Assembly: GCA_014529385.2 (NCBI GenBank)
Contig: CM043944.1
Span: 67,455,895 to 67,519,894, forward strand
DNA length: 64,000 nucleotides
Direction: 5' to 3'
Source: Adiantum capillus-veneris
Taxonomy: Eukaryota > Streptophyta > Polypodiopsida > Polypodiales > Pteridaceae
Part shown: piece after piece, positions 44,721 to 55,742 of the stretch
Numbering within the stretch: the first letter of the stretch is position 1
Layout of the letters: every line of letters begins with the position of its first letter
Program-made: the position numbers and the translations under genes
The notes under the pieces: generated by a model
What the model saw: only the letters and a program-made list of their open reading frames with translations
Databases searched by the model: none
Told to the model about the DNA's origin: nothing

Positions 44721-46080
44721 TTCACTAATGACTTTCAATGCCCCTTGAGTTTGGTCACCATATTCATCAACTATTAAAAAGTACAATCTACTTTCCTCCC
44801 ACAATCAGGTTTTTCTTTAAACTGTACAATGTTTCACCTTCTCCCAAAGGTAAATCTGCTACTTCAAACCATCTACGAGGTCTTTTTATTCCTCTTGAAT
44901 TTTGCATCTTCACCCTCTTTCTCTTTCCCTTTCTTCTTGTTGGGACCAGGAGCAACATAGCCTTCCATCTCTCTTTTCCCTATGGGAAGTATATATGCTT
45001 CTTTCTTTTCAACCCGTACAATACCCACATGACCACCAGAGGTTGAGACCTGATTTTTTTATTCAATACCTTGATCTCCTTGTATATTCAATGCATAATC
45101 CTATTAGAAATATATTGGGAAAGTGAAAACATATCACCTACCATCCTTGTTGGATTTGAACAATGAGTGAGGATATGACCAAGTTCACCACAATTATAAC
45201 AAGTAGGGATAAACCTCCACTGCGGCTCATAGACACCTTGTCCATGACCTGCATCTTCATTAGGTTAAGCTTCACATGCCCAAGACATTCATCTACCACG
45301 ACTGCGACCACGACCACCTCCACCTCCACCTCCAATAACACTGAGTCACAATTCCTGCATCATGGTCATCATGTCTTGCATATTTCATTGTTACTGTTCA
45401 ATATTAGCAACCCTTTGAGCAGCTTGGGTTCTAGCCTATGCCTGATTTTCCTTCTTTTGACCACCATTCCTTTGCAAAGGGACCGCTTTTCCATACTCAT
45501 TAAGTCTTTGAGCCTTCCATTATTTCTCCCTCGCGATAGTGACTACTTCCTCAAAGGTGGTGGGATTTTTAGCTCAACTTTGAACTGCAAAATTTCTTTT
45601 ACGTTTGCCACGAAACAATTCTTTTTTAACATGGATGAAGGGATTTAATTTCTCAAATCTCGGGCCCATTTATCCCATAAACGGGTGAGCTGCATGACAA
45701 AACCATCAACCTTTTGAGTGTACCCCAAAATTTTATGCCAAACTTCATCAAGTACTTCAATGGATCTGTACTTGCAAAGAAAGATTGATTCACACGATTG
45801 TAGTGCAAAATTACCCCTGGAGTTTGTGCCTACACAAACTCTTCATGATTGTGTAACCAAAATTTTGCCTCATCCTGTAGACTGTATTGTAGCAGCCGCA
45901 ACAATATAGCTTGGTCTAGTATATTTCAGAGTAAGCAATTGACTTTCCATTTTTCAATAATTAGGCAATCCATGAAACTGTCGGAGATCCTCCGCCATGT
46001 TTGATTGCCACAAAAACACTTACATGTGATGTCAAAAGCTCACTAGGATGTCAATGGATCGCTCTAATATCTAATCCACC
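44721..46080 (-). pseudogene. Gag of B
   Basis: A heavily broken gag. The nucleocapsid part is clear near 45,140-45,340: a glycine- and arginine-rich GGGGRGRSRGR run, then TCYNCGELGHILTHC, a full CCHC knuckle. Upstream the segment NPTTFEEVVTIAREKXWKAQ (about 45,520-45,560) matches the gag C-terminal helix. The capsid N-terminus is hard to follow. The counterpart in G is 57,741-59,090. Confidence 0.65.
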
Positions 46081-46292
46081 TAACAGTGCTTGACTTCACA
46101 AAACCTCACGACCCTCAAAAGGCTGCAATCCAATTATACGAGAACCTCAAGTGTTGTCCACAATTTGCACATACATAGGTGGTTGTCCATAAGGACCCAC
46201 ATCCCTTTTACATTCTCTGCTTGCACAATAGACATATTTCACAGGGATTGGAGTATGGGATCACTTGCTCCTCCATGGGGTCACCAAAACAA
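46081..46292 (-). other. Leader and primer-binding site of B
   Basis: Minus strand after the LTR: TTGTTTTGGTGACCCCATGG, with the TGG at the complement of 46,284-46,286. Related to the A1 site. The remaining leader has no recognised feature. Confidence 0.55.
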
Positions 46293-47530
46293 TGCTAGCA
46301 TACAAACAAAAAGAAAAATGACTGCCTCTATAGCCTTGCACGAGTCACACTGTCGGAAGGAAGAACTAATGCACGGCTGAAAACACCTATGTTAAACACC
46401 TGTAGAGATTTACGAAAAAACCTTCAAGCATGAGAAACACTCAAAATTAGGAGAGACAAGGACACAATGATGAATATCGTCTTGTGGATATGTACATAGA
46501 GTATCCATCACCAAAAATCAAATGAAATATAAAGAAGTTATGGCCGCTCGAAACGGGGGTGTTCTCTTTCTTGCTCAAAAATGAGCTCTCTAGAAGTTGT
46601 ACAGGTGTTGCATCTATTGAAATGGGAGATCTCTTATCTTTTATTCCCCAAAAATCTTCTCTCTTCTCAATTGGCAAGGCTTCCTTTGTGGGCATCTTTT
46701 AATTGGCTCATTTTTTGCCTTTTTTGGGCAAAAAATGAGCATGGGTGACCCTTTGACCAAGGGAATGGGGTGGGGGAAAGTGGATGGGAACCAAAAAAAA
46801 ATTCCGGTTGCTTGTCCCGCTGGTGGGAATCCAAAAATACACCATTTCCTCTCCATGAGCCCACGAACCCCCCCATAGCATGCCTTGAGAGCTCCTCACA
46901 AGGTGATCACCCATAATGGGCTCCCCCTTTAGGCTATATACCCCCCACTCTCCACTTTTACCTTCCCATGTGGAATAATCCCCTGCCACATTGCAACCTC
47001 CTCATCAATCCTCCCAAATCCCTTCTGCCTAACAATTTCTAGATTTCCCCAAAGCAAGAGAGCTTCTCGGTCAAAATTTTCCCAAGCATAACTTGTTTCT
47101 TTGGTTATCAAATGACAGATCCTAACACACACCTTGGAGCCCAAGTCCTTGGCTACTTCTAGAAGTTTCAAACCTTAGTATTTATAATTTCAATCATCAA
47201 GTTGGCCTTATTGCCTTTGTTGCATGCACCCGCAAGCACCTTCCAGTTTGAGACCGCCCACATCGGATGCTCATAACTCATGATGTATAGGTCCGATTTA
47301 CGATCTATAAACCATGGCTGAAAATATTCATTAAAACCATGTCTTGGAGAATTGAACAACTCAAAACATCATCATCGGAGCTTGGAAAAATCACACCTTT
47401 GTACATGAATTTTACATGGACACTTCCATTGAGACTTGTAGGGCCATATACACATATATACATGAGACTAGTGTGCAAGAATTTTGGCATGACTTAGTGA
47501 CTTTATGCTCATCCAAAAACTGCCTGGCAT
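46293..47530 (-). repeat. 5' LTR of B
   Basis: Related along its length to the split 3' LTR (21,471-22,402 and 27,217-27,477). The minus-strand end is TGCTAGCA at 46,293. The outer end near 47,530 is uncertain because the two copies differ there. Short open stretches (46,447-47,490) are not genes. Confidence 0.82.
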
Positions 47531-48265
47531 GATTAGTTGAAGATCAAGCTGCAGACACTGTAGACCCACACTCAACTTGGAGGAAATACTAAATAACGAA
47601 GCATCCATGGTATCTATCTAGTATACCCATGCTCCACCAAAGATTGCAAAGATCCAACCTTTTGCCCAGTGCCAAGTACAAAGTTGGGACAGGCACCAGA
47701 TCATCCTGAACAAACACTCTACGTGGCTCAACTACACTAGATTGAGAAGTTGTCACTATGGGGACATGGATGGCAATCCATGTTTGCGGGCCAATTTGAC
47801 TTTTCTTGGTACTATCAAGATCAACATGCTTAGTAGATGCTATGGTATCAAATTTTTTTGGATTTGAACCTTTGGGCTAAAAATTAGGTTAATTCTGGCA
47901 CTTGCTCAGAATGTTGGACAATTTTGGCCTTTTCACTTGGTTTTTGATATCCAAATTTGGTTTTGAAAAGATTACTAGAGCCCTTGTGACCTATCTAGCT
48001 ATGGTGCAAATCTACTCTCAGTCTGCGGCAAGGGTACATGGATCACGATCCATGTACCCTTGTGTCAAAGTGCACTAAATATCACAATAGATGACTGAAC
48101 TTTTATCTCTACCCTTTTTGTCTCTTGTCCGTATTGTTAGTCCCTTTTGTTTGTTAATCTTCATTAAGTCACATACAAGATAGAAGATTTATAGTAAAAA
48201 GATCTAGTTCTTGTATACGGTCTTGTCTCGTGTGAAGTGTCCAATCAGTAACTTTATTTGTCCGT
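47531..48265. other. Unassigned sequence between B and F, with palindromes
   Basis: No coding motif on either strand. It contains a perfect 34-bp palindrome at 48,029-48,062 and a smaller one, ACATGGATGGCAATCCATGT, near 47,765. Its right edge CCGT (48,262-48,265) is F's target duplication and the sequence should resume at 55,743. Confidence 0.5.
48029..48062. other. Perfect 34-bp palindrome
   Basis: Arms CAAGGGTACATGGATC and GATCCATGTACCCTTG around AC. All 16 pairs match. Not a terminator-like T-run context. Confidence 0.9.
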
Positions 48266-48767
48266 TGTCGTGCCACTCCACTCCCATGACAAGAAAACGA
48301 TCAAAGGAATGCTGATCAAGAGTATTTGAATCCTGTATGGTTAATCAGCAGTTATAAGGGCTTACTAACAAGCCAATTTTTTTAAGCTGAAAGTGTGCCA
48401 GATGCGGCTCTAAGGGTCACGAGATGTCTTGGCAATGCTAAAAATTGAGATTTTATTAATCCAAGCTGAAGTACTCAAAAAGCTCTGCATGCCTATCTTT
48501 ACGGCTCGTCGATCGAAGCTCCGGGTAAGACGTTATGACAATTTTAAGTTGAGTCAATAGCAGATTCGTACCAGATTGGGCAACTGCAGCTGAGGGGACA
48601 AAAATTAAATGAATCCGTCGGGCTGAAGTGCTCACTTTGTTGAGCGCGTTGGTCTTTTCAGATCAGTGAGATCGGAGTTCCGGTTACCAAGATATTGGCG
48701 GGTAAATATTCACCGGGGGCCGGTTCCGTACCACTCTGGTCCGCTCGGTCAATGAGGTGCAGCCAAG

Positions 48768-49140
48768 ATGTTGGAATGCAAAAGAGTAAGTGCTCAAGGA
48801 GAATTTGTCCAAAATGTTATCTTACGCAGTGCATTGATAGCAGAGTATATTGCCAACAACGGTACTACAATAGTCTACATGTATGCCAAATGTGGTGTAC
48901 TTCTCGTAAAGTACAAAAAGTGCTTGAAGAGCTTCGTGTTCGGCATGTGATCACTTGGAATGCATTGACTGCGGGGTTTATCCCAAGGTGAGAGAATTCT
49001 TAATGAGATTGTTGGACGGGTTACTAAATAAAGTTGTTGAGCCTGGTGATGATTTAGTTGATATGTATATGGGGTTTCCTTTAAGTGTCAAAAAGAAGCC
49101 AAGGGGCAAGGCCGCCCAAGGGAATGGCAAAAAGGCCGCT
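48768..49140 (+). pseudogene. PPR gene fragment inside F 5' LTR
   Basis: Frame-shifted pieces: KRVSAQGEFVQNVILRSALI, then TTIVYMYAKCGVL, then QKVLEELRVRHVITWNALTA with GF, then GLLNKVVEPGDDLVDMYMGF. They follow the plant PPR order of helices (SALI, MYAKCG, VLEEL, WNALTAGF). Three frames are needed, so it is a relic. The wording closely resembles fern PPR proteins as I remember them. Confidence 0.85.
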
Positions 49141-49169
49141 CGAGGTCACCCTAAATTAATAAGGAGTGA

Positions 49170-49520
49170 GTGAATGTGAAGCAAAGGAAAAAAAATAGGG
49201 AGCCAGGTCGTGGCGGCAGCGAGGCAAAAAACTGTGCAAGGAAAAAACGCTCGTGCAGGTTGAGACGATTGTTGGATGACGCCGGTGATGAAGTTAAAGT
49301 TGAAGAGCAGGCCATCGCGATGCTTTTTGGTGCTACTCGCGTTGGATTTGGTGCTGGTTCAGAAATAGTTGCCACGAAGTCAAGGGCTAGGACCCATTCG
49401 CAACGTCGCAAATGGGTGCCTAGCTATTTTTACCCAAGGAAACATGCATCCATAAAAAGGAAAAATGTGTGGTTTGTTGAGGATTTACCTCATCATCTTG
49501 TGAAACCTCCTCATAAGTGA
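49170..49520 (+). CDS. Hypothetical basic 116-residue open frame in F LTR
   Basis: MNVKQRKKNREPGRGGSEAK to DLPHHLVKPPHK; rich in Lys and Arg with a middle LRRLLDDAGDEVKVEEQAIA segment. Similar frames recur in the 3' LTR (54,320-54,529 and 54,729-54,920) but with stops. The opposite strand is also open (49,151-49,411). Not recognised; it may be chance openness within the captured PPR-adjacent DNA. Confidence 0.25.
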   Translation: MNVKQRKKNREPGRGGSEAKNCARKKRSCRLRRLLDDAGDEVKVEEQAIAMLFGATRVGFGAGSEIVATKSRARTHSQRRKWVPSYFYPRKHASIKRKNVWFVEDLPHHLVKPPHK

Positions 49521-50184
49521 GAGCTCTCAAGCTCCCTAAACTCTTAAGCCTCTTCCTCATCATGGGGTGTCTTCTTCTCTGGATATCTTCAAGCTCTGGA
49601 GTTCTTAAGCTCCTGATAATCGACATATTCTTAAACTCCTCCTAATCTTCTCTGAATAAGCTGCATACTCTTAAACTCCTCCTAATCCTCCCTGAATAAA
49701 CTCCATATTCATAACCTCTTAAACCAAGGTACTTAACTTAATTGCACCTTAATCAAGCTAATCTTAAAGCCCATAAGCCAAACCTTCCTAAGCGGACTGA
49801 GCCGATTCCCTAAACCCAATTAAAGCTTCAAAGCCATCATTAGCCATTAAAATCAAAAGCTTAACTTTCATTGGCCATCCTAAACCTGATTGAAGCCCAT
49901 TAGCCATTCAGATCGAGGAGCAGAAGGCAGAGTAAGCAAAGTTTCCTCAATTTCTTGTTTAAGCACCTGATTTAAGCCAGATTTTTCCTTGTAAGAGAAT
50001 TTAAGCTTCTATAGTGAATCGTTAACCATGGATTCTATCGATTAACTGGAAATTATGCGGACTGTTTGTTTTAAACTCTGTTGTCGGTAATTGCGTCTGC
50101 TACACCTTGTATCCCGCACCTCTCATAGCCAGGGGCCCGGTGCCTTCCCAGCTCACCTTTTGCACAATTATCCGCCGACATTCT

Positions 50185-50201
50185 TGGTGAACCCTACGGG
50201 A
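50185..50201 (+). other. Primer-binding site of F
   Basis: TGGTGAACCCTACGGGA starts four bases after the LTR end and is followed by AACGAGCCGGGGTGG, as in C. Confidence 0.55.
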
Positions 50202-50225
50202 AACGAGCCGGGGTGGGAGGTTACG

Positions 50226-50706
50226 ATGGAGAATTTAGATCAGATGATGAAGATGATTATAGAATTAAGTGCAAATGGTTTTGATGATAAATTCACAGTT
50301 CCAGAATTTTCAAAGATGCGTCAATTGGCTCAAGGGTCTTTGCTTGAAGTGGAAACTGTAACGAAGAGAAATCAAATCGATGAAGCTTTGGATATAGATT
50401 TAGATGCAGTATACGACAAGAGATGAATCTTTGATGGATATGATCCAGAGGGCTACCTAGAGTGCTATGAACTAGAGACCAAGGTAAGAGGGATACCAGA
50501 AGATTTTATGGTCAAATATTTTGAGCAGTTAGTGAGTTCAGATGTGAAGGAGTAGATTCAAGAGGTTACCAGATCCTGCAACGGAAACTCGGATTATTTC
50601 AAAGAAACTATTGTGCAAGTAAGTTATGAGTAGTATAAAATCTATCAAGAACAGAGTACAAGTCTACCGGACTACGCAGATATCCAAGGACAAGTACGAT
50701 CAAGTT
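50226..50706 (+). pseudogene. Gag-like region of F
   Basis: Begins MENLDQMMKMIIELSANGFD. After a TGA at 50,424 it continues in frame with IFDGYDPEGYLECYELETKV, then GIPEDFMVKYFEQLVSSDVK. The F-x-G-Y-x-P-x-x-YL spacing recalls capsid starts of Ty3 gags, including C gag (RFEGQDISKF). Stops at 50,553 and near 50,631 follow. Shorter than a full capsid; no zinc knuckle. Confidence 0.5.
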
Positions 50707-50713
50707 AGAAGCT

Positions 50714-52095
50714 GTGATTAATGAGTTTATTGTGCAAGACGCTACCTTCTTACAGGCTAATGATGAAGACATAGTCAAAGCTGTGTATGAAAAGTTGGGT
50801 CTTGCAGATGTTGTGCATGAAGTAGAAGTCTTTGAAGGTGAGGCTTTACAGCTTCAAGATACAGAAGTTGAATTTTGTAAAGAATATATACCTGTAGTAC
50901 AAGAGGAAAAGAGATCAGGGGATCAAAACAACAAAGTGGCTAATGCTCAGGAAGAAATTGTGCGGGTGAATGAGTGCACTCATATTCAGATGGACATGCA
51001 CGAAGATTCAGTTACAGTTGATACTTTTGCTACTGAACCAGAATTAGAGCAAAATTTTTCTGGTACAGATTCTACCATAGAGGTGATTGAAGATACTGGT
51101 ACAGGTTTTGCCAAAGAGTCGATTAATGATACATATGTTATAGTTCAAAGCAGGGCTGCTGTAGCAAGACCATGGATTTTGGTATACCAGATTTACCAAA
51201 TTTGGATGTACCAGATTTTGAGGACTTGGCTAAGCAAGAGTATGTGCTTGAAGATATGCAAAATGTTGATTCAGAGGGGGTGCAGACTCCTTCATTGACG
51301 AGATTTTGGGAAGCACAGCTACTAAATTGGAAAACTGGTATTGAACTTGATTATGAAGATTTAGAAGGAGTGCAAACTCCTTTGACACGCTTCTGTGACC
51401 TAGAGCTACCAATCTGGCAGACTGACCTTGAATTTGATGATGGTGATTTAGAGAGGGAGCAAACTTCTTCTCTATTGACAATCTGCGACACATAGCTCAT
51501 ACTAAAGCAGAATGATCATGACCTTGATGATGCTGATTCAGAGGGGGTGCATAGTGAAGTGCAATCTCTTGTTGATGAATATGATTGGTTTCATTGTGCC
51601 GATGATACAAACAGGGTAGCAGATGAAATTTTCAATGTGCATGCTGAACTTTGTGCTATAGAAGTGCAAAGATATCTAGATGAGGGTGAAATACTTAAAG
51701 AGCAATTTACAGCAGAAGCATTTAGTATGCATGTCACATGTAAAAATCTTAGTTTACAGTAGCCTGAGATGTGCAAGATGGAGGGACCTTCTCAAGCGTT
51801 GGACCTAGATCTTATGTTCTTATTGGATGAAGCTTTGGAAGGGTTCTCAAACACAGATGCTAAGGATACCGATCAATTCAGAATCATGCATGAGCAAGTT
51901 TGTTTAGATACAACATACGATGAACTTATGGAGTTGTTAGATGCTGCACTACTTGATTTTGAGCCTCTACGAGATAGAGAATTGTTTTCAGATGCATCTT
52001 TTGAGCCTGATGAAGAGGATTTTGCCAGAAACTTGATGTATTCAGGTATTCATGATTGGGATTCCAATACTAATGAGAGTGAAGGTGCAGTGTGA
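50714..52095 (+). pseudogene. Acidic, repeat-containing protein region of F
   Basis: Three open stretches: 50,714-51,298 (194 codons), 51,172-51,495 and 51,547-52,095 (stop at about 51,760). Composition is strongly Asp/Glu-rich with few Lys or Arg. Three diverged repeats lie at 51,270-51,480: DSEGVQTPSLTRFWEAQL, DLEGVQTPLTRFCDLEL and DLEREQTSSLLTICDT. Later parts include LDLMFLLDEALEGFSNTD and YDELMELLDAALLDFEPL. I do not recognise a family. A long acidic non-pol region in an LTR element is unusual. Confidence 0.55.
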
Positions 52096-53000
52096 ATGCT
52101 TTTACCTGTGATTGATGGTCGACAATTGGATGAGCCAATTGCACAGGGGATATGGCAGTACCTAATGCTACCTGATGCTATATGGAATCTGATGTTACCT
52201 TATGATGTAGGGGATTTTGAGCAATCTTTTGACCCATGAGGTGAAAGATATATGCATGGTCTTGGGAAATGGACTTACATGCCATATGATCCAGGCAGTT
52301 TGTATGAAGATTTGTGGACTAATTTATGTTTACGCTGTACTGATTGGAAATTCTTGTATATTCCCTATGATCCTAGAGGATGGTGCAATTCTTTTTAAAG
52401 GAATGCTCACAATGGGACAGATGATTGGTTTCCCATTCGATCCCGGGGCTACTAAAGTGTGAGTTGTAGATTTGAAGGGTACCAATTATCTGTTGTAGCA
52501 GGTTTCATGGTACAAAGTTTTGTTTTCTAGATTTATGCTGAGACGGAAGAGTTTTGGTTATGCATTCAATAAGCTTACATGGCTAGCTTCCAGTTGACAT
52601 CTTTGAACAACTATTATAGTATCTTCACATCTTTTGAGATGGTTCTTCTACCATAACTTGAAGTAAAGGACTTGCCGACCATTCCATGTGCAGAGAGAGC
52701 AAGGCATACTTGAGCTTGACAGGGTTCCCTAAACAGATTTTCATAATTGCATAAGTAACTGGAGCACTTGAGTCTGGCGGGGTTCACTAAATAATTGCAT
52801 GCTTTGGAGATACGACCACTACGGTTCAAAGATTGTGATGGGACAGCTACTAGATAATTGAGCTAGACTATTGATGTTATGATTTACCCCTTCTTTTTGT
52901 TTTGCATAGCTTTATCAACTACGTGAGCTTGATGACAATTAGCTTAAGGTATTTATTAAAGATGCAACTTGAAGACCGGTTGGCACAGACCGGAGTAGGT
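52096..53000 (+). other. F 3' interior with PYDP-type repeats
   Basis: After the acidic region, frames shift but repeated short motifs are visible: MLPYDVGDFEQ (about 52,190), MPYDPGSLYEDLW (about 52,280), IPYDPRGWCNSF (about 52,365) and FPFDPGATK (about 52,430). From 52,470 to 53,000 nothing is recognised except TTGGCACAGACC, shared with C, and the polypurine TTAGAGGGGGTGAA at 53,001-53,014. Confidence 0.4.
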
Positions 53001-53014
53001 TTAGAGGGGGTGAA

Positions 53015-55738
53015 TGTCGTGCCGCTCCGCTCCCATGGCAAGAAAATGAGCAAAGGAACGCTGATCAAGATTATTTTGAATCCTCCATGGTTAATCAGCA
53101 ATTATAAGGGCTTGCTAACAAGCCAAATTTTAAGTTGAAAGTGTGCCAGATGCGGCTCTAAGGGTCAAAATATGTCTTGGTCATGCTAAACAGGTTGTAT
53201 TCTTGAAGTAGTCATAGCTGGTATTTTATTAATCCAAGTTGAAGTACTCAAAAATCTCTCCATGCATGTCTTTACGGCTCATCGATCGGAGCTACCGGTA
53301 AGAAGTTATGACAGTTTTAAGTTGAGTGTGTAGCAGATCCGTACCGGATTGAGCAAGTGCAGCTGAGGGGACAAAAGTGAAATGAGTGCGTCGGGCTGAA
53401 GTGCTCACTTTGTGGAGAACCTCGGTCTTTTCAAACCAGTGCTCGGAGTTCCGATTACCAAGATATTGGCCGGTAAATATTCATCGAGGGCCGGTTCCGT
53501 ACCACTCCGGTCCGCTCGGTCAATGAGCTGTAGCCGGGATTTTGGAATGCAAAAGAGTAAGTGCTCAAGGAGAATTTGTCCAAAATGTTATGTTATGCAG
53601 TGCATTGATAGCAGGGTATATTGCCAACAACGGTACTACAATAGTCTACATGTATGCCAAATGTGGTGTACTTCTCGTAAGAAGTTATGACAGTTTTAAG
53701 TTGAGTGTGTAGTAGATCCGTACCGGATTGAGCAAGTGCAGCTGAGGGGACAAAAGTGAAATGAGTGCGTCGGGCTGAAGTGCTCACTTTGTGGAGAACC
53801 TCGGTCTTTTCAAATCAGTGCTCGGAGTTCCGATTACCAAGATATTGGCCGGTAAATATTCACCGAGGGCCAGTTCCGTACCACTCCGGTCCACTCGGTC
53901 AATGAGCTGCAACTGGGATTTTGGAATGCAAAAGAGTAAGTGCTCAAGGAGAATTTGTCCAAAATGTTATCTTATGCAGTGCATTGATAGCAGGGTATAT
54001 TGCCAACAACGGTACTACAATAGTCTACATGTATGCCAAATGTGGTGTACTTCTCGTAAAGTACAAAAAGTGCTTGAAGAGCTTCGTGTTCGGAATGTGA
54101 TCACTTGGAATGCATTGACTGCGAGGTTTATCCCAAGGTGAGAGAATCCTTAATGAGATTGTTGGACGGGTTACTAAAGAAAGTTGTTGAGCCCGGTGAT
54201 GCTTTAGTTGATATGTATATGGGGTTTCCTTTAAGTGTCAAAAAGAAGCCAAGGGGCAAGGCTGCCCAAGGGAATGGCAAAAAGGCTGCCTGAGGTCACC
54301 CTAAATTAATAAGGAGTGAGTGAATGTGAAGCAAAGGAAAAAAAATAGGGAGCCAGGTCGTGGCGGCAGCGAGGCAAAAAACTGTGCAAGGAAAAAACGC
54401 TCGCGCAGGCTGAGACGATTGTTGGATGACGCCGGTGATGAAGCGAAAGTTGAAGAGCAGTCCATCGTGATGCTTTTTGGTGCTACTCGCATCGGATTTG
54501 GTGCTGTTCCAGAAACAGTTACCACGTAATCAAGGGCTATGACCGATTCGCGACGTCGCAAATGGTGATGCTTTAGTCGATATGTATATGGGGTTTCCTT
54601 TAAGTGTCAAAAAGAAGCCAAGGGGCAAGGCTGCCCAAGGGAATGGCAAAAAAGCCGCCCGAGGTCACCCTAAATTAATAAGGAGTGAGTGAATGTGAAG
54701 CGAAGGAAAAAAAATAGGGAGCCAGGTCGTGGCGGGCAGCGAGGCGAAAAACTGCGCAAGGAAAAAAAGCTCGCGCAGGCTGAGACGATTGCTGGATGAC
54801 GTCGTTGATGAAGAGAAAGTCGAAGAGCAGGCCATTGTGATGCTTTTTGGTGCTACTCGCACCAGTTTTGGTGCTGGTCCAGAAACAAGTGCCACATCAT
54901 CAAGGGCTAGGACCCATTAGCGACGTCGCTAATGGGTGCCTAGCTATTTTTAGCCCAAGAAACATGCAACCATAAAAAAGAAAAACGTGTGGTTTGTTGA
55001 GGATTCACCTCATCATCTTGTGAAACCTCCTCATAAGCGAGAGCTCTCAAGCTCCTTAAGCTCTTAAGCCTCTTCCTCATCGTGGGGTGTCTTCTTCTCC
55101 GGATATCTTCAAGCTCGAGAGTTCTAAAGCTCCTGATAATCGACATATTCTTAAACTCCTCCTAATCTTCTCCAAATAAGCTCCATATTCTTAAACTCCT
55201 CCTAATCTTCTCCGAATAAGCTCTATATTCTTAAACTCCTCCTAATCTTCCTCAAATAAACTCTATATTCTTAACCTCTTAAACCAAGGTGCTTGACTTT
55301 ATTGCACCTTCATCAAGCTAATCTTAAAGCCCATAAGCCAAACCTCTCTAAGCAGACTGAGCCAATTCCTTAAACCCAATTAAAGCTTCAAAGCCATCAT
55401 TAGCCATTAAATCAAAAGCTTTACTTTCATTGGCCATCCTAAACCTTCTCGAAGCGCATTAGCCATTCGAATCGAGGAGCAGAAGGCAGAGTAAGCAGAT
55501 TTTCCTCAATTTCTTGTTTAAGCACCTGATTTAAGACAGATTTTTCCTTGTAAGAGCATTTAAGCTTCTATAGTGAATTGTTAACCATGAATTCTGTCGA
55601 TTAAGTGGAAATTATGCGGATTGTTTGTTTAAACTATGTTGTCGGTAATTGCGTCTGCTACACCTTGTATCCTGCACCTCTCACAGCCAGGGGCCCGATG
55701 CCTTCACGGGTCACCTTTCACACAATTATCCCCCGACA
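53015..55738 (+). repeat. 3' LTR of F with internal tandem duplications
   Basis: Compared with the 5' LTR it has two duplicated blocks: period 379 (53,298 and 53,677) and period 369 (54,195 and 54,564). A third copy of a roughly 45-bp ATTCTTAAACTCCTCCTAATC unit (55,146-55,275) is also present against two in the 5' LTR. Together these explain nearly all of the 809-bp length difference. Confidence 0.9.
53540..54295 (+). pseudogene. PPR gene fragments (two copies) in F 3' LTR
   Basis: The first copy (about 53,540-53,676) stops after the MYAKCGVL piece because the 379-bp duplication cuts it. The second (53,922-54,295) is full: YMYAKCGVL, VLEELRVRNVITWNALTA, then VVEPGDALVDMYMGF. A third start of the GDALVDMYMGF piece lies at 54,564 in the second duplication. 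Confidence 0.82.
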
Positions 55739-55742
55739 CCGT

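Larger units (their letters stand above)
21471..47530 (-). mobile_element. Element B: Ty3/gypsy LTR retrotransposon, minus strand, host of three insertions
   Basis: Minus-strand order: 5' LTR 46,293-47,530, primer site, gag, protease, RT (43,930-43,101), then element C, then RT end (29,897 down), RNase H, second RNase H, integrase, polypurine tract, and a 3' LTR at 27,477-27,217 and 22,402-21,471 split by E. The same pol order and motifs occur in G. The right end near 47,530 is uncertain by about 10 bp and I could not find a convincing target duplication. Confidence 0.88.
48266..50180 (+). repeat. 5' LTR of F
   Basis: Single-copy form of sequences that are tandemly duplicated in the 3' LTR. 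It shares with the C LTR the blocks AGATGCGGCT, GAAGTGCTCACTTTG and AGATATTGGC. Ends with ACAATTATCCGCCGACA. Confidence 0.9.
48266..55738 (+). mobile_element. Element F: non-autonomous LTR retrotransposon with PPR fragments and an acidic protein
   Basis: LTRs 48,266-50,180 (1,915 bp) and 53,015-55,738 (2,724 bp), both TGTCG to CGACA. CCGT at 48,262-48,265 and 55,739-55,742 is an exact four-base duplication. The 2.8-kb interior has a primer site, a gag-like region, acidic open stretches and a polypurine tract but no protease, RT or integrase. LTR blocks, primer site and the TTGGCACAGACC block before the polypurine tract match C, so C-type elements probably mobilised it. Confidence 0.88.
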
